A stretch of 64,000 nucleotides of DNA from Christiangramia sp. OXR-203 (GCF_034372165.1 NZ_CP139698.1:2480001-2544000), one strand, 5' to 3'. Positions 1-8,825 are shown, counted from the first letter of the stretch. The notes: generated from the sequence alone by a model not told the origin. A program made the numbers and translations.

Positions 1-292
1 TTTGATGATCACTATAAAGCATAAGACCGGCGATTTGTTCTACAGACATTCTTGAAGCAAGATCTTTCGCTCTTTCAGCTACCGAATTTCGCCAATCTTC
101 ATAAGGATCTAATTTACCGTTCCTGTTAAGATCCTTAAAAAATTCTCCATCTACTTCAAGAATCTTTATTCCTGAGCTTTGACTATATCCCAGGGTCATT
201 CCATTACTATTTGTTAGTATTTTGACCTCTTGAGCGAGGCAAAGCTGTACTCCTAAAATCAGGCATAAGGAGAGAAGAGATCTGTTGTACAT
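1..292 (-). CDS. Glycoside hydrolase family 3 (beta-glucosidase-like), N-terminal part only
   Basis: Translating the minus strand from the ATG at 292 gives a 97-residue open frame that runs off the left edge. It begins with a Sec signal peptide (MYNRSLLSLCLILG..., cleavage near CLAQE). This is followed by a GH3-type N-terminus: a D-L-N-x-N-G-K-L-D-P-Y-E-D-W stretch, then ERAKDLASRMSVEQIAGLML, the typical start of the GH3 catalytic barrel. The family hydrolyses beta-glucosides, here probably in the periplasm. The catalytic Asp and the C-terminal domains lie outside the window, so substrate and completeness cannot be judged. The family call rests on recognition of this N-terminal motif only. 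Confidence 0.75.
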   Translation of the reverse strand, partial: MYNRSLLSLCLILGVQLCLAQEVKILTNSNGMTLGYSQSSGIKILEVDGEFFKDLNRNGKLDPYEDWRNSVAERAKDLASRMSVEQIAGLMLYSDHQ

Positions 293-618
293 TCTATAAT
301 TGGTATATGTAAATATTACATGCAATATAATAATATCCTATAATTCCATTTTAACTCTCAAACCGGATCTCAAAAAGCTCGAAGTCATATGAAGATAGAT
401 GCTTTGATTTGCTATACCCTAAGCTGTGGACTGTATTAAGATATAATCTAAAGCTTAGTTTTTAGTACATACCTGTATACGAAATTGTTCAGGATTCTAT
501 ATGAAAATACAGTTTAAGACGTAGGAGTCAGAAATTTAAATACCTATTAAGAGAAAGCGCTAAAACATTACCTATCAATTAAATTCCCGCTGAAAGGGGG
601 GAATATTTTGCTTATGAT
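293..618. other. Intergenic stretch, no gene seen
   Basis: 326 bases between two minus-strand glycosidase genes. No open frame of interest on either strand. It must contain the promoter of the GH3 gene and the end of the GH13 transcript. The only structure noticed is a weak hairpin next to the GH13 stop, listed separately. Confidence 0.6.
583..604 (-). terminator. Weak hairpin after the GH13 gene
   Basis: ATTCCC (583-588) and GGGAAT (599-604) can pair as a 6-bp stem with a 10-base loop. It lies just downstream of the GH13 stop codon, and on the minus strand it is followed by TTTAATT. The stem is short and the U-tract poor, so this is only a possible terminator. Confidence 0.3.
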
Positions 619-2400
619 CTAACCCTGAGTAAAGATGAGTGCGGAGTATCCTGGAATCTCAAAAGTTCCCATGTTCGCTTCTTCTAAATTCTCTGCATGA
701 ATTTCCGGGTCGTGGACTTCCATTTCTGAAAAATCATCATCATACTCTTTAGCCACTGTATTTAAACGCAGTTTCCAGTTAGATTGTTCCGCTAGACTCA
801 GGTTGTACTCAGTATAATCTGTATTACTGAAGTTTATAACTATTAGAACTTTGGAATTCTCTTCGCCACGATGATATGCCAGAACTTTAGAATCGTTATT
901 TAAGTGTATGATTTCGATAGCCTGTTGTCGTAGACCATCGTAGCCTTCAATTTCACCAGTTCTTAATTTAATAAGATCACTAACCAATCTGGAGATTCCC
1001 TTGTGTCTTTCTAATTTCTCCCAGTTAAGCTCCACAGTATCCTGGAAATAAGAATCTTCCATAAATTCCTGACCCTGAAAAAGCATGGGAATTCCTGGAG
1101 CAGTAAGCGTAAGTACAATCCCTAGCAGCGCTCGTTTTTTAGCGTAAGCACTTTCGGCATCACCGGGCTGAACCTCTTCAGGCACCCTTGCTTTTCCATT
1201 AGCGACTTCATCATGAGATTCAGTATATATGACCCTCTTAAAAGCATCATTGCTTTGCACGAACTGCAATGCACCAGCGATCTTTTCCAGATCCCTGCTA
1301 TCATCATGCGTATCTGTGAGGACTTCACGAACGGGATGCACGAAATTCATATCCCATTGGGAACCATAACCAATGCCTCCATTTTCGATAGTATCGGTTA
1401 CCATATCATGACCTTTAAGATCTTCAGCAATAGTAATAATATGAGGATATTTTTCCTGAATCTCATTGATCTCACGCATCATTTGGTTTCCTTCTTCAAT
1501 AGCAGTGTCCTCACCCAGTCCCCCACCTTCAAAACGAATATAAGAGGTAGCATCCATGCGCAATCCATCACAACGATATTTCTCTATCCACATGAGGGCA
1601 TTGTCTCTTAAATACTGTCTAACCTCTTCCCTACCATAGTCAGGACGGGTGTCACCCCAGGGAGTTTTGCTTCGATGGTCGTTATAGAAATAAATACCAC
1701 CTTTATCAATCTGCGACCAGCCATCAAATTGCCAGAGATCCATATCTGAAGGGCCAAAATGGTTGTAGACAACATCCATGATCACTCCAATTCCACGTTG
1801 GTGAGCAGCTTTTACCAGATTTGCCAGTCCGTTTGGACCACCATAATCCTGTTCTATGGCGAATGGATGCGCCGGGTTGTAACCCCAGGATTCCCCACCA
1901 GGGAACTCAGCTACCGGAAGCAGTTCTATACAATTGATCCCCAGATCTTTCAAATAATCCAGCTTCTCAATAACATCTTCAAATGTCCCTACCATATCTG
2001 CCGATTTCCTGTTGAAAGTACCTACGTGCAGTTCATAGATTACTAATTGATTGAAAGAGGGCAACTGGTATTGATCATCACCAAAATCAAAGTTAAGATC
2101 ACGAATTACAGAATTACCATCGCTATTAGTGAGTTCAAACGCGTAAGGGTCGTTGCGGTAAAAGGTTTCACCATTATTATGGATGACGTATTTATATTCA
2201 TCACCTTGCTTTGCTTTATCGGTCGTACCAGCCCAGTAACCGTTTTCTTCATGTTCAAGTTCGAGGTCATGGTCGTTCCATTCATTGAAAGTTCCCGTGA
2301 CGAATATTTTCTCGGCATTTGGTGCCCAAACACGAAAGGTGGTAAGCCCTTCATTTATGATACAGCCCATTCCCGGCGAGCGTTTTATGATAGTTTCCAT
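619..2400 (-). CDS. GH13 alpha-glucan enzyme with N-terminal CBM48 (branching-enzyme / trehalohydrolase-like)
   Basis: 593 aa, cytoplasmic (no signal peptide). Residues ~15-95 form a CBM48/early-set domain (FRVWAPNA, FNEWN); ~115-520 form the GH13 barrel. Conserved GH13 regions are visible: DVVYNH (209-214), DGLRMDAT with nucleophile D283, TIAEDLKG with acid/base E326, and ESHDE with H396/D397. The VYELHVGTF-type start and WGYNPAHPFAIE fit glucan branching enzymes and malto-oligosyltrehalose trehalohydrolases better than plain amylases, but it is shorter than a usual GlgB. Expected substrate is an alpha-1,4-glucan or malto-oligosaccharide. The exact specificity cannot be read from sequence, so no gene symbol is given. 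It is read in the same direction as the GH3 gene, 326 bp apart. Confidence 0.85.
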   Translation of the reverse strand: METIIKRSPGMGCIINEGLTTFRVWAPNAEKIFVTGTFNEWNDHDLELEHEENGYWAGTTDKAKQGDEYKYVIHNNGETFYRNDPYAFELTNSDGNSVIRDLNFDFGDDQYQLPSFNQLVIYELHVGTFNRKSADMVGTFEDVIEKLDYLKDLGINCIELLPVAEFPGGESWGYNPAHPFAIEQDYGGPNGLANLVKAAHQRGIGVIMDVVYNHFGPSDMDLWQFDGWSQIDKGGIYFYNDHRSKTPWGDTRPDYGREEVRQYLRDNALMWIEKYRCDGLRMDATSYIRFEGGGLGEDTAIEEGNQMMREINEIQEKYPHIITIAEDLKGHDMVTDTIENGGIGYGSQWDMNFVHPVREVLTDTHDDSRDLEKIAGALQFVQSNDAFKRVIYTESHDEVANGKARVPEEVQPGDAESAYAKKRALLGIVLTLTAPGIPMLFQGQEFMEDSYFQDTVELNWEKLERHKGISRLVSDLIKLRTGEIEGYDGLRQQAIEIIHLNNDSKVLAYHRGEENSKVLIVINFSNTDYTEYNLSLAEQSNWKLRLNTVAKEYDDDFSEMEVHDPEIHAENLEEANMGTFEIPGYSALIFTQG

Positions 2401-2639
2401 ATTAGTTATTGAAAATTAGATCCTTAATTGAAGTTCTTTAAACAAGAGGTAAAAGTAACTTCAGATCTTATTACAAAACGTTAATTATCATTACATTAAC
2501 TTGTACTTCAGCTGATGCCAATTCTCTTTACCTTTTCTACTTCGGAAGAATTTAGCTTCAGAAATAATCCTGGACATGGGAACATCAATTAATTCTGAAT
2601 ATTGCATATATTAAAAGCTGAAACATTTAAAATTCAGTA

Positions 2640-3242
2640 GTGATCCAACAGAAAGAGCAGTATTATATCCTATCCAAAAAATGGAGCCTGGATCCAAATC
2701 AATGGTCGATGCTTATGGATGGCACGGCAGTTTTATTGACCTTGTTTGGCCTTATCATCGCATTCTGGCTCTACAAGGTTCAATGAGCAGATAAGGCCAC
2801 AGATGCACATCGTTTCTTCAAATCATCCTTACCCGGATTAAAATCTTCTATACATCATGCGATCGCAGATCTACGGGAGTTTCGAGAATCACTGGATCTG
2901 GACAAAGTGGTCGACCCTGTCCTTTCTGTTTCTCTGAATGACAAATTTCTGGAGAAAGTGAATCTGGTCGCTTTAAATCGCTATTATGCGAAAAATGAAT
3001 CGGCGAATCTCGAAAACTTCAATCAGTTGCTGGTTGATTCAAATTTCTTTGGAGATTACCGTGACTATATCACTAACCAGATCAAATATTTTAGAACTGT
3101 ATACCTGGAAAGAGCTGATGATAATTCTGGAAATATTCTAAGGATGAAAGAAAAGATAAGAACGGTGCTGGACAAGGATATTTCCAGATTCGAAGACATA
3201 CTTGAGAATATTAATCTTCTACTTAAGGATAGTTCGAAATAG
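2640..3242 (+). pseudogene. Single-pass membrane protein of unknown function, interrupted by in-frame TGA
   Basis: A GTG at 2640 opens a frame coding for about 47 residues ending in a clear transmembrane segment (GTAVLLTLFGLIIAFWLYKV). A TGA stands at 2784-2786. The same frame then continues without interruption to 3242: it reads ADKATDAHRFFKSSLPGLKS..., then a GTG at 2907 and a helical, charged C-terminus. The sequence reads as one ~200-aa protein with an N-terminal anchor and a cytoplasmic or periplasmic helical domain. CGA to TGA is a single transition. Alternatives are a sequencing error, or a separate soluble protein restarted at GTG 2907 (111 aa). I do not recognise the family. Confidence 0.6.
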
Positions 3243-3421
3243 GTATTTACTGGGAGATCGAAGAATTGTAGATAAATTACATTTCTGTTGTATCTCAAGG
3301 ATATCCATTGTTTTGCTAATTTCATATTTAGGTTTTTGAAAAATTATAAATGATTTATGATATTGAAAACTTCATTTTCGAGGGCTTTTGGTAATTTCAT
3401 TCAAATCAAAAAAATCTCGTT

Positions 3422-4105
3422 ATGAAAAAGATATTAATGGTGGTGACATCTCACAAGGCATTGGAAAATACAGACAGCACCACTGGCTTATGGATTGGAG
3501 AATTTACAGATCCATATTATGTTTTTAAAGATGAAGGTTATTCTATAGAGATCGCCAGTCCTATGGGTGGCAAGCCACCTATTGATCCAATGAGCGAGCT
3601 AACCGAACATATCACAAGTTCCAATCGAAGATTTCAAGACGACGAAGTGGCTCAAAATGCATTAAATAATACAAAACTTCTCTCAGAAGTTTCAGCAGAA
3701 ACTTATGATGCTTTATTCTTTCCTGGCGGGCACGGACCCATGTTCGATCTTGCCTCAAATCATGATAGCGGGAAATTGATCCTAGAGTTTATTGAAAGTA
3801 ACAAACCGGTAGCTTCAGTTTGTCATGGACCCGCGGCACTAATCAAAGCTGCTGAAATTGAACCTGACTTACTGAAAGGAAAGAGAGTGACCGGCTATTC
3901 GAATCTCGAAGAAAAAATGTCTCTTAAAATGGACAATATCCCTTATACACTCGAAAACCGACTAAAAGAACTGGGAGGAGAATATCATACTGCTAGCGCT
4001 CCTTTCCTTTCACATGTAGAAGTTGATGGTTTATTGATAACTGGACAGAATCCATTGTCTGCAGAACCAACTGCAAAGGCTCTAGTAGATTTCTGGAATA
4101 ATTGA
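3422..4105 (+). CDS. DJ-1/PfpI superfamily protein (Hsp31/glyoxalase III-like)
   Basis: 227 aa. Class I glutamine-amidotransferase-like fold. The nucleophile-elbow motif SVCHGPAAL carries C134 followed by H135, and the conserved acidic residue is E27 in GLWIGEF. The FFPGGHGPMFD stretch (99-109) is typical of the Hsp31/HchA-like branch, whose members are described as glutathione-independent glyoxalases, chaperones or deglycases. The role here is probably detoxification of methylglyoxal-like aldehydes in the cytoplasm, by inference from the family. It is monocistronic: the next plus-strand gene is 202 bp away behind a strong hairpin. Confidence 0.88.
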   Translation: MKKILMVVTSHKALENTDSTTGLWIGEFTDPYYVFKDEGYSIEIASPMGGKPPIDPMSELTEHITSSNRRFQDDEVAQNALNNTKLLSEVSAETYDALFFPGGHGPMFDLASNHDSGKLILEFIESNKPVASVCHGPAALIKAAEIEPDLLKGKRVTGYSNLEEKMSLKMDNIPYTLENRLKELGGEYHTASAPFLSHVEVDGLLITGQNPLSAEPTAKALVDFWNN

Positions 4106-4134
4106 TCCTTAAATATATAATTTAACCGATATAT

Positions 4135-4174
4135 AAAGTGAAAACCCTGATTTGGAAATCAGGGTTTTCACTTT
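4135..4174. terminator. Perfect 19-bp-arm hairpin terminator
   Basis: Arms at 4135-4153 and 4156-4174 are perfect reverse complements, with two G residues between them (a few inner pairs must open to form a loop). It has an A-rich left and T-rich right arm and sits 30 bp after the DJ-1/PfpI gene, so it should stop transcription there and perhaps in both directions. Confidence 0.85.
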
Positions 4175-4307
4175 AAAGATGTGTATAATAAAGCAATACA
4201 TAAATACTGGATGTTATATCAGAACATAACCCTTGCATTTGTTAATTTCATTATAAGCTGTATTATTTCAGCAGAACAAATGAGTATTTTTCGGATAAAA
4301 ACCTTCA

Positions 4308-5495
4308 GTGAGCATTGAATCTATCTCTAAAATTGTTACGGAGCTAAAAGCTTTTAACCACCAAATTCCATCGGTATCGCCAGAAATTGAGTTAAGTGTT
4401 TGTATACCTGCCAGGAACGAAGCCCAAACGATCTGGAAAACCTTAACGGCTTTGGCTAATCAGCTTTCTGGGGATAAAGCCGTTTCTACCCAGCTATATG
4501 AAGTTCTGGTTTTATGCAATCATTGCGATGATCATACTGTAGAACTTTGCAAACTTTTTCAGGAACTCAATCCAGCATTTCCGTTTTATTATTATATAAC
4601 AACTAATCCAGTGATCAATAATGTTGGTGCTGCAAGGAGAGTTTTAATGGATCTTGCCAGCGAAAGACTTAAAGATACTGGTTTTATCATCATGACAGAT
4701 GCTGATACCATTGCTGATAAGAACTGGCTTGAATCATTTTTGAAACTTCAAAGCGAACCAATAGACCTGGTATGCGGACAGATCACACCAGACATGAAAG
4801 GTTTAAATGCTGAAGCAAAGAAGAATCTATTTGAAAACAGGCATTACCTTGACCTGGTAAGCAGACTGGAGAGTGAAATATACCCGCAGCAATCTGATCC
4901 CTGGCCGAGGCACTCACATAATTCAGGACCCAACATGGCGATACGAAATTCAGTTTATAAAAATATAGGAGGTATTCCACCTATCGCCTGTCTGGAAGAT
5001 ATCGCATTGTATCAAAAAGTTATAAGCTCTGGTTATGCAATTAAACATGCGATGGAGCCTAAGGTTACAACTTCCTGCCGTAGCTCATCCAGAGTTCAGG
5101 GAGGTTTTGGTTCCCAGATCCAGAACTGGTCGGCTTCTAAAACTGAAAATGTTGAAGGCTACGATAAACTTAGAGAACGCTTCACTGCTTTTGATGAAAT
5201 AGAACAATATTATTCTCAGACTTCTGAAGAACTTCGGAATTCCATCGGTCACCGTCTGAAAATTCAGAAACAAATGCTGCTATCGCTAATTGAAAACCAC
5301 GATAGTAGTAATTCCCTGGTCATTTACCTGGAAAAATTTTTGAAGGATCATGCTCCATGGAATGCCGCCCATCCTGATATTAGTATTACTGAAGCTATTG
5401 AAGAGCTAGAAAATCACTTTTCAGTCTTTTCCCAGACTTCCAAAATATACAGCTCAGCTCGCTCAGAATTAAGCAGTTTAAAACGATTCGAGTAA
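4308..5495 (+). CDS. Family 2 glycosyltransferase
   Basis: 395 aa from a GTG start; no in-frame ATG upstream fits. The GT-A fold begins with SVCIPARNEA (30-39). The nucleotide-sugar/metal motif is TDADT (130-134), and an acceptor/catalytic stretch lies near LEDIALYQK. There are no membrane segments, so it is a cytoplasmic or peripheral transferase. It converges with a PIG-L deacetylase/methyltransferase fusion, and an acyl-CoA dehydrogenase-like gene lies beyond. The three probably serve one pathway making or decorating an amino-sugar conjugate (inference from context). The 3' end overlaps the opposing gene by 82 bases, and both reading frames look intact. Donor and acceptor are unknown. Confidence 0.85.
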   Translation: MSIESISKIVTELKAFNHQIPSVSPEIELSVCIPARNEAQTIWKTLTALANQLSGDKAVSTQLYEVLVLCNHCDDHTVELCKLFQELNPAFPFYYYITTNPVINNVGAARRVLMDLASERLKDTGFIIMTDADTIADKNWLESFLKLQSEPIDLVCGQITPDMKGLNAEAKKNLFENRHYLDLVSRLESEIYPQQSDPWPRHSHNSGPNMAIRNSVYKNIGGIPPIACLEDIALYQKVISSGYAIKHAMEPKVTTSCRSSSRVQGGFGSQIQNWSASKTENVEGYDKLRERFTAFDEIEQYYSQTSEELRNSIGHRLKIQKQMLLSLIENHDSSNSLVIYLEKFLKDHAPWNAAHPDISITEAIEELENHFSVFSQTSKIYSSARSELSSLKRFE

Positions 5496-6733
5496 TTTTT
5501 TCTGAAATTATCATGAACCTGTTGTCCCGTAAGTGGATATGATCTCACATATGCCGTCCAGTGCACCATGACCAACATTCCACCTGGCTGCAAAGAGTTC
5601 GTAATATCTTTAAATATTTTACCTAAACTATTCAGATCAAAATAATAACCTACTTCAGAAAAAAAGATAGCGTCATAATTACTTCCTGGCAGACCATTAC
5701 TAATATCCCAATGCACGAACTTACATTGCGAAAACGAAGCACACCTTTTTATAGCCGACTTTAAGGCTTCCTGACTAAGATCAACAGCAAGTAGATTCTT
5801 GCATTTTGGCGCTAGTAATTTGGTGAAAACTCCGTTGGAACATCCAATTTCCAGAGCATTCTCGAATGACTTTCCTGAGACCGAAGCAATAGTTTTATGG
5901 TATTTTTCCTGCTCGTAACTACTAGTTTCAAAATCCCATGGATCGTCATTGTTTGCATACAATTTCTCGAAGTAGGTTTCACTAACTGCAGGTTTAGATT
6001 CGGTTGGAAAAAAGATATATTCATAATGCCCCATAAAAGGCTGCATAAGATTTTCAGTAAGAATAAAACCTTCAGGATCATCATCGATCAAATTTGTCGT
6101 CTGACTTATATGAGCCAGGATCGCGGCTTTTTTAATTTCTTTTACGGAATCTATCTGTAATCTGAAAGCCAGAACTTCATCTTCGGTGGGCCAGTCGGCA
6201 GGTTCTCCCTTTTTCCAGAGCCAGACAGGATATTCAGCAATAGTGATTGCCATTTTCTCTGCTGCTTTGTCTACCAGGCTGTAAGCAGAAATATGATCAA
6301 TATGATGGTCTCTACGCCAGGGTGCAAAAATAGTGTCCGGTTCCTTCTGCTGAAATAATTGTTTTAATTCATTGATGACCGGATCGTCTTTTCTAAACTT
6401 TTCAGCTAATTTCCCATCACCAGCATTTAGAAATATGAGATTTTCTTCCTTTACCCCTAAAATTTTACAGGCATTGATCGCTTCAGACTTTCGCAATTTC
6501 CCCAAGTCTTCTGGTGAAAATTTAATGGAATTGGGATGTGAAGCATCTCCATTGGTAAGAAAAAACACATATACCTCTGCATTCTGAGCAGTTAAATAAG
6601 CGATCAATCCTCCGCATCCGAGACTTTCATCATCGGGATGTGGAGCCACAATGATCACTTTTCCCAGGTCTCTATGGAGTCCTTCGATATTTAAAAATGG
6701 GGCTTGTTCTACGTGTTCCCTGGTGTTTTTCAT
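5414..6733 (-). CDS. Bifunctional PIG-L family deacetylase / NodS-like SAM methyltransferase
   Basis: 439 aa, two domains. Residues ~24-235 are a PIG-L/LmbE Zn-dependent N-acetylglucosamine deacetylase: PHPDDE (31-36) and RRDHHIDH with H143/H147 as metal and catalytic residues. Residues ~253-439 are a class I methyltransferase of NodS type: Y-x-x-x-x-D-P-W (264-266), SAM motif LEIGCSNG (294-301), and the AVDLS acidic strand. The likely chemistry is removal of an N-acyl group from a glucosamine-type sugar followed by methylation, possibly of the freed amine. The order of steps and substrate are inferred. The start ATG overlaps the stop of the upstream dehydrogenase-like gene by 4 bases, so the two are translationally coupled. 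Confidence 0.85.
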   Translation of the reverse strand: MKNTREHVEQAPFLNIEGLHRDLGKVIIVAPHPDDESLGCGGLIAYLTAQNAEVYVFFLTNGDASHPNSIKFSPEDLGKLRKSEAINACKILGVKEENLIFLNAGDGKLAEKFRKDDPVINELKQLFQQKEPDTIFAPWRRDHHIDHISAYSLVDKAAEKMAITIAEYPVWLWKKGEPADWPTEDEVLAFRLQIDSVKEIKKAAILAHISQTTNLIDDDPEGFILTENLMQPFMGHYEYIFFPTESKPAVSETYFEKLYANNDDPWDFETSSYEQEKYHKTIASVSGKSFENALEIGCSNGVFTKLLAPKCKNLLAVDLSQEALKSAIKRCASFSQCKFVHWDISNGLPGSNYDAIFFSEVGYYFDLNSLGKIFKDITNSLQPGGMLVMVHWTAYVRSYPLTGQQVHDNFRKNYSNRFKLLNSERAELYILEVWEKTEK

Positions 6734-7788
6734 CTCTTATAATGATCAAAAGTATAGGCTCCTACATTTTTGAGTGCAAGATCTGGTCCTGGTTGTTTAA
6801 GATATACTTTGAGATCCCTGTACACCTGCTCCATAGGATGATTTTCCATAAAACCCTGGACGCCAATTGAACGTTCGGTTAGCTGTAAGATTTCTTCGGA
6901 AATATTTAAAATTGCGCTGCGCATCATATCTGCAAAATTCACAATTTCAGCTGAAGTATAATCTTGCTGATTATCATCTATTTCCTGTGCTTTTTTTAAC
7001 CAGAATTTCCCAGTTTCGACCAGTATCGCCATAGTACCCATACGCTGCTGTTGGTACGGATCGTTAGATTTGTTTTGTGTATTCAGGTGATCGATCGCGG
7101 AATGCAGCAAAGCCTCTGCCCCGCCGAGTTGAACCGCTGCAAAACGCATGGCGCCACCCGAAAACCACGGCTGTTCCTGGTAAGCATCTAATTTACCTAG
7201 CTTAAGTTCGCTTGACACTTCTATCCCCGAAAAATCGATTCGACAACTTACCGAGTTTTTCATTCCCGTGGGATTCCACAAGGACCAATCTTCGGTTAGT
7301 TTCGGGTATTCCTTAAGCGGAAGAATCAACATCTGTTTAGCTCCATCAACTTCAGCGGTTATAATTGCATGATCAATTTGTAGTCCTCCTGAACAAAAGG
7401 TTTTTGCTCCATTAAGCTCAAGCTTATCTGCAATTACGTGTGCCCTAAGGGCTTCAGAACTTATTTCTGTATTCCATACGCTAAATAATTTTCCAATTTT
7501 AGCCTTTTGGAAAAAATACTCTTTTTGCGACTCAGACCCATGATCCTTGATAAGCTTGATGGCGTTTAAATGACCTTCATAAATTCGCCCTACAGATAGA
7601 TTGCATTTGCCAATCTTAAATAGAGTTTCGTAAACAGGGATGCGTTGAGCTTGTTCACGAAATCTATCCGGAAGATTGATTTGAAGCAATGATTGTTCAT
7701 GGAGTAATTGCATTGCAATCGCTGGAAAATGTCGTGAATCTTCTGGGATCTTTCGACAACATGAATTAATATCTGCAAAATTGGGCAT
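6730..7788 (-). CDS. Acyl-CoA dehydrogenase-like flavoprotein
   Basis: 352 aa, near the lower size limit of the acyl-CoA dehydrogenase family. Visible are an all-helical N-terminus, a middle beta domain (SVWNTEIS... and NGAKTFCSGG, ~107-135), and a C-terminal helical bundle with SIGVQGFMENHPMEQVYRDLK, the region that normally closes the flavin site. The usual catalytic Glu is not obvious to me. It is the first gene of a two-gene operon with the PIG-L/methyltransferase fusion. The pairing suggests action on an acyl or amino-sugar-linked substrate rather than fatty acid beta-oxidation, but that is inference. Confidence 0.75.
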   Translation of the reverse strand: MPNFADINSCCRKIPEDSRHFPAIAMQLLHEQSLLQINLPDRFREQAQRIPVYETLFKIGKCNLSVGRIYEGHLNAIKLIKDHGSESQKEYFFQKAKIGKLFSVWNTEISSEALRAHVIADKLELNGAKTFCSGGLQIDHAIITAEVDGAKQMLILPLKEYPKLTEDWSLWNPTGMKNSVSCRIDFSGIEVSSELKLGKLDAYQEQPWFSGGAMRFAAVQLGGAEALLHSAIDHLNTQNKSNDPYQQQRMGTMAILVETGKFWLKKAQEIDDNQQDYTSAEIVNFADMMRSAILNISEEILQLTERSIGVQGFMENHPMEQVYRDLKVYLKQPGPDLALKNVGAYTFDHYKR

Positions 7789-8090
7789 GCCTATTTTTTA
7801 AATAAAAATAAAATGTCCCATCAACTCCCTTGTTAATATCATACTAAATTATCATCCGCACTTGAAAATATATTGTCGCGTGTATACCTGAAGCTGAAGA
7901 ATTATCGGTAAATATTTATAATTATATCAAATTAAATATCTAATGTTCACTTGATTAAAAAAGCGCCTTCGGAATAATCAGGTTTAACCGAATCATATTC
8001 ATCGCCAATTGATGCTACGAAAAATACAGGAAGAAGTCCGCATCCCGGAAAAATCTTCTATTTTCGCACATTAACCTAAAAATTTCAAAA
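7789..8090. other. Divergent intergenic region, no gene seen
   Basis: About 300 A/T-rich bases between the dehydrogenase-like gene (minus) and the histone-like gene (plus). It should hold both promoters. No convincing inverted repeat or conserved RNA structure was recognised. Confidence 0.5.
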
Positions 8091-8267
8091 ATGAAAGATC
8101 TAGTTGAAAACATTCAATCAACATTTGAAACATTCCAGACAGAAGCCAATACTCAATTAGAGAGTGGTAATAAAAGTGCTGGAACCAGAGCCAGAAAAGC
8201 ATCTTTAGAATTAGAAAAACTTCTAAAAGAATTTCGTAAAGTATCTGTTGCAGAATCAAAAAAGTAA
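8091..8267 (+). CDS. Histone H1-like small basic protein (Bacteroidetes Hc1 type)
   Basis: A 58-aa frame starting at ATG 8091 and ending at TAA 8265-8267. The product is Lys/Arg-rich and helical, beginning MKDLVENIQ, with the core GNKSAGTRARKASLELEKLL and ending in KK. It matches my memory of the short histone-H1-like proteins common in Flavobacteriia, which resemble the chlamydial Hc1 tail and are thought to bind DNA in the nucleoid. Monocistronic, with its own strong terminator directly behind. Confidence 0.85.
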   Translation: MKDLVENIQSTFETFQTEANTQLESGNKSAGTRARKASLELEKLLKEFRKVSVAESKK

Positions 8268-8270
8268 ACT

Positions 8271-8297
8271 AAAACCTCCTTTAAAGGAGGTTTTTTT
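8271..8297 (+). terminator. Intrinsic terminator of the histone-like gene
   Basis: A perfect palindrome with arms 8271-8282 and 8283-8294 (AAAACCTCCTTT and its complement), followed by a T run reaching 8297. It starts 3 bases after the stop codon. Confidence 0.9.
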
Positions 8298-8777
8298 ATT
8301 ATACAGAAGCTACAACTCACCTTCAAGTCATTAAAGTACGATTCTACGTAAACTGACCAGGAGCAATTCTGTCAAAAAGCCTTAATTCAAATGTATTCAT
8401 TCACTTGATCCCTAACTAGCGTCTACCCCAAAATGTCATTCATATTCTAGTTTCTTCAAGGAACGCTATGTGTTTAAGTCTTACTGCTATAAATTCCAGG
8501 AGCCAAATCGAATTGATTCAGTAAACTAAACACTGGAAGAATTATCTATACAAAGTATATATGTAGTGAGAATTCGCAAGTTTGGAGTTGTAGTTTAAGG
8601 CAACAAGCTTATTCACTCGTATATTTTAGCTAAATCGTACACTCTAGCTAAAACCAATCACCATTTCTAAATCACAAGGATAGAAATTCAAGAAATAATC
8701 CTCAATTGTAAAATTACTTAAGGGTTAACTTCTAAATCAATGATGCTGAAATTTCAATGGTAATACTACATAAAAGA
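8298..8777. other. Gene-free region left of the island
   Basis: About 480 bases with frequent stops in all frames. No RNA gene, repeat or conserved coding segment was recognised. It is host DNA next to the integration site. Confidence 0.5.
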
Positions 8778-8810
8778 AAAACCCCATTATCTTAAAGATA
8801 ACGGGGTTTT
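8778..8810 (-). terminator. Terminator abutting the left attachment site (probably the original tRNA-Ser terminator)
   Basis: Arms 8778-8793 and 8795-8810 pair over 16 positions with a single G-T wobble. Read on the minus strand the hairpin is followed by TTCTTTTA. It sits 2 bases from the 13-bp tRNA-Ser remnant. That is where the terminator of the minus-strand tRNA-Ser gene would have been before the island separated the two (inference). Confidence 0.75.
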
Positions 8811-8812
8811 AT

Positions 8813-8825
8813 GCGGAGAAAGAGG
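8813..8825. repeat. Left attachment site core (attL)
   Basis: The sequence GCGGAGAAAGAGG is identical to the 3' end of tRNA-Ser at 24819-24831. It stands alone here, without the rest of a tRNA, as expected of a target-site copy left by site-specific integration. Confidence 0.8.
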
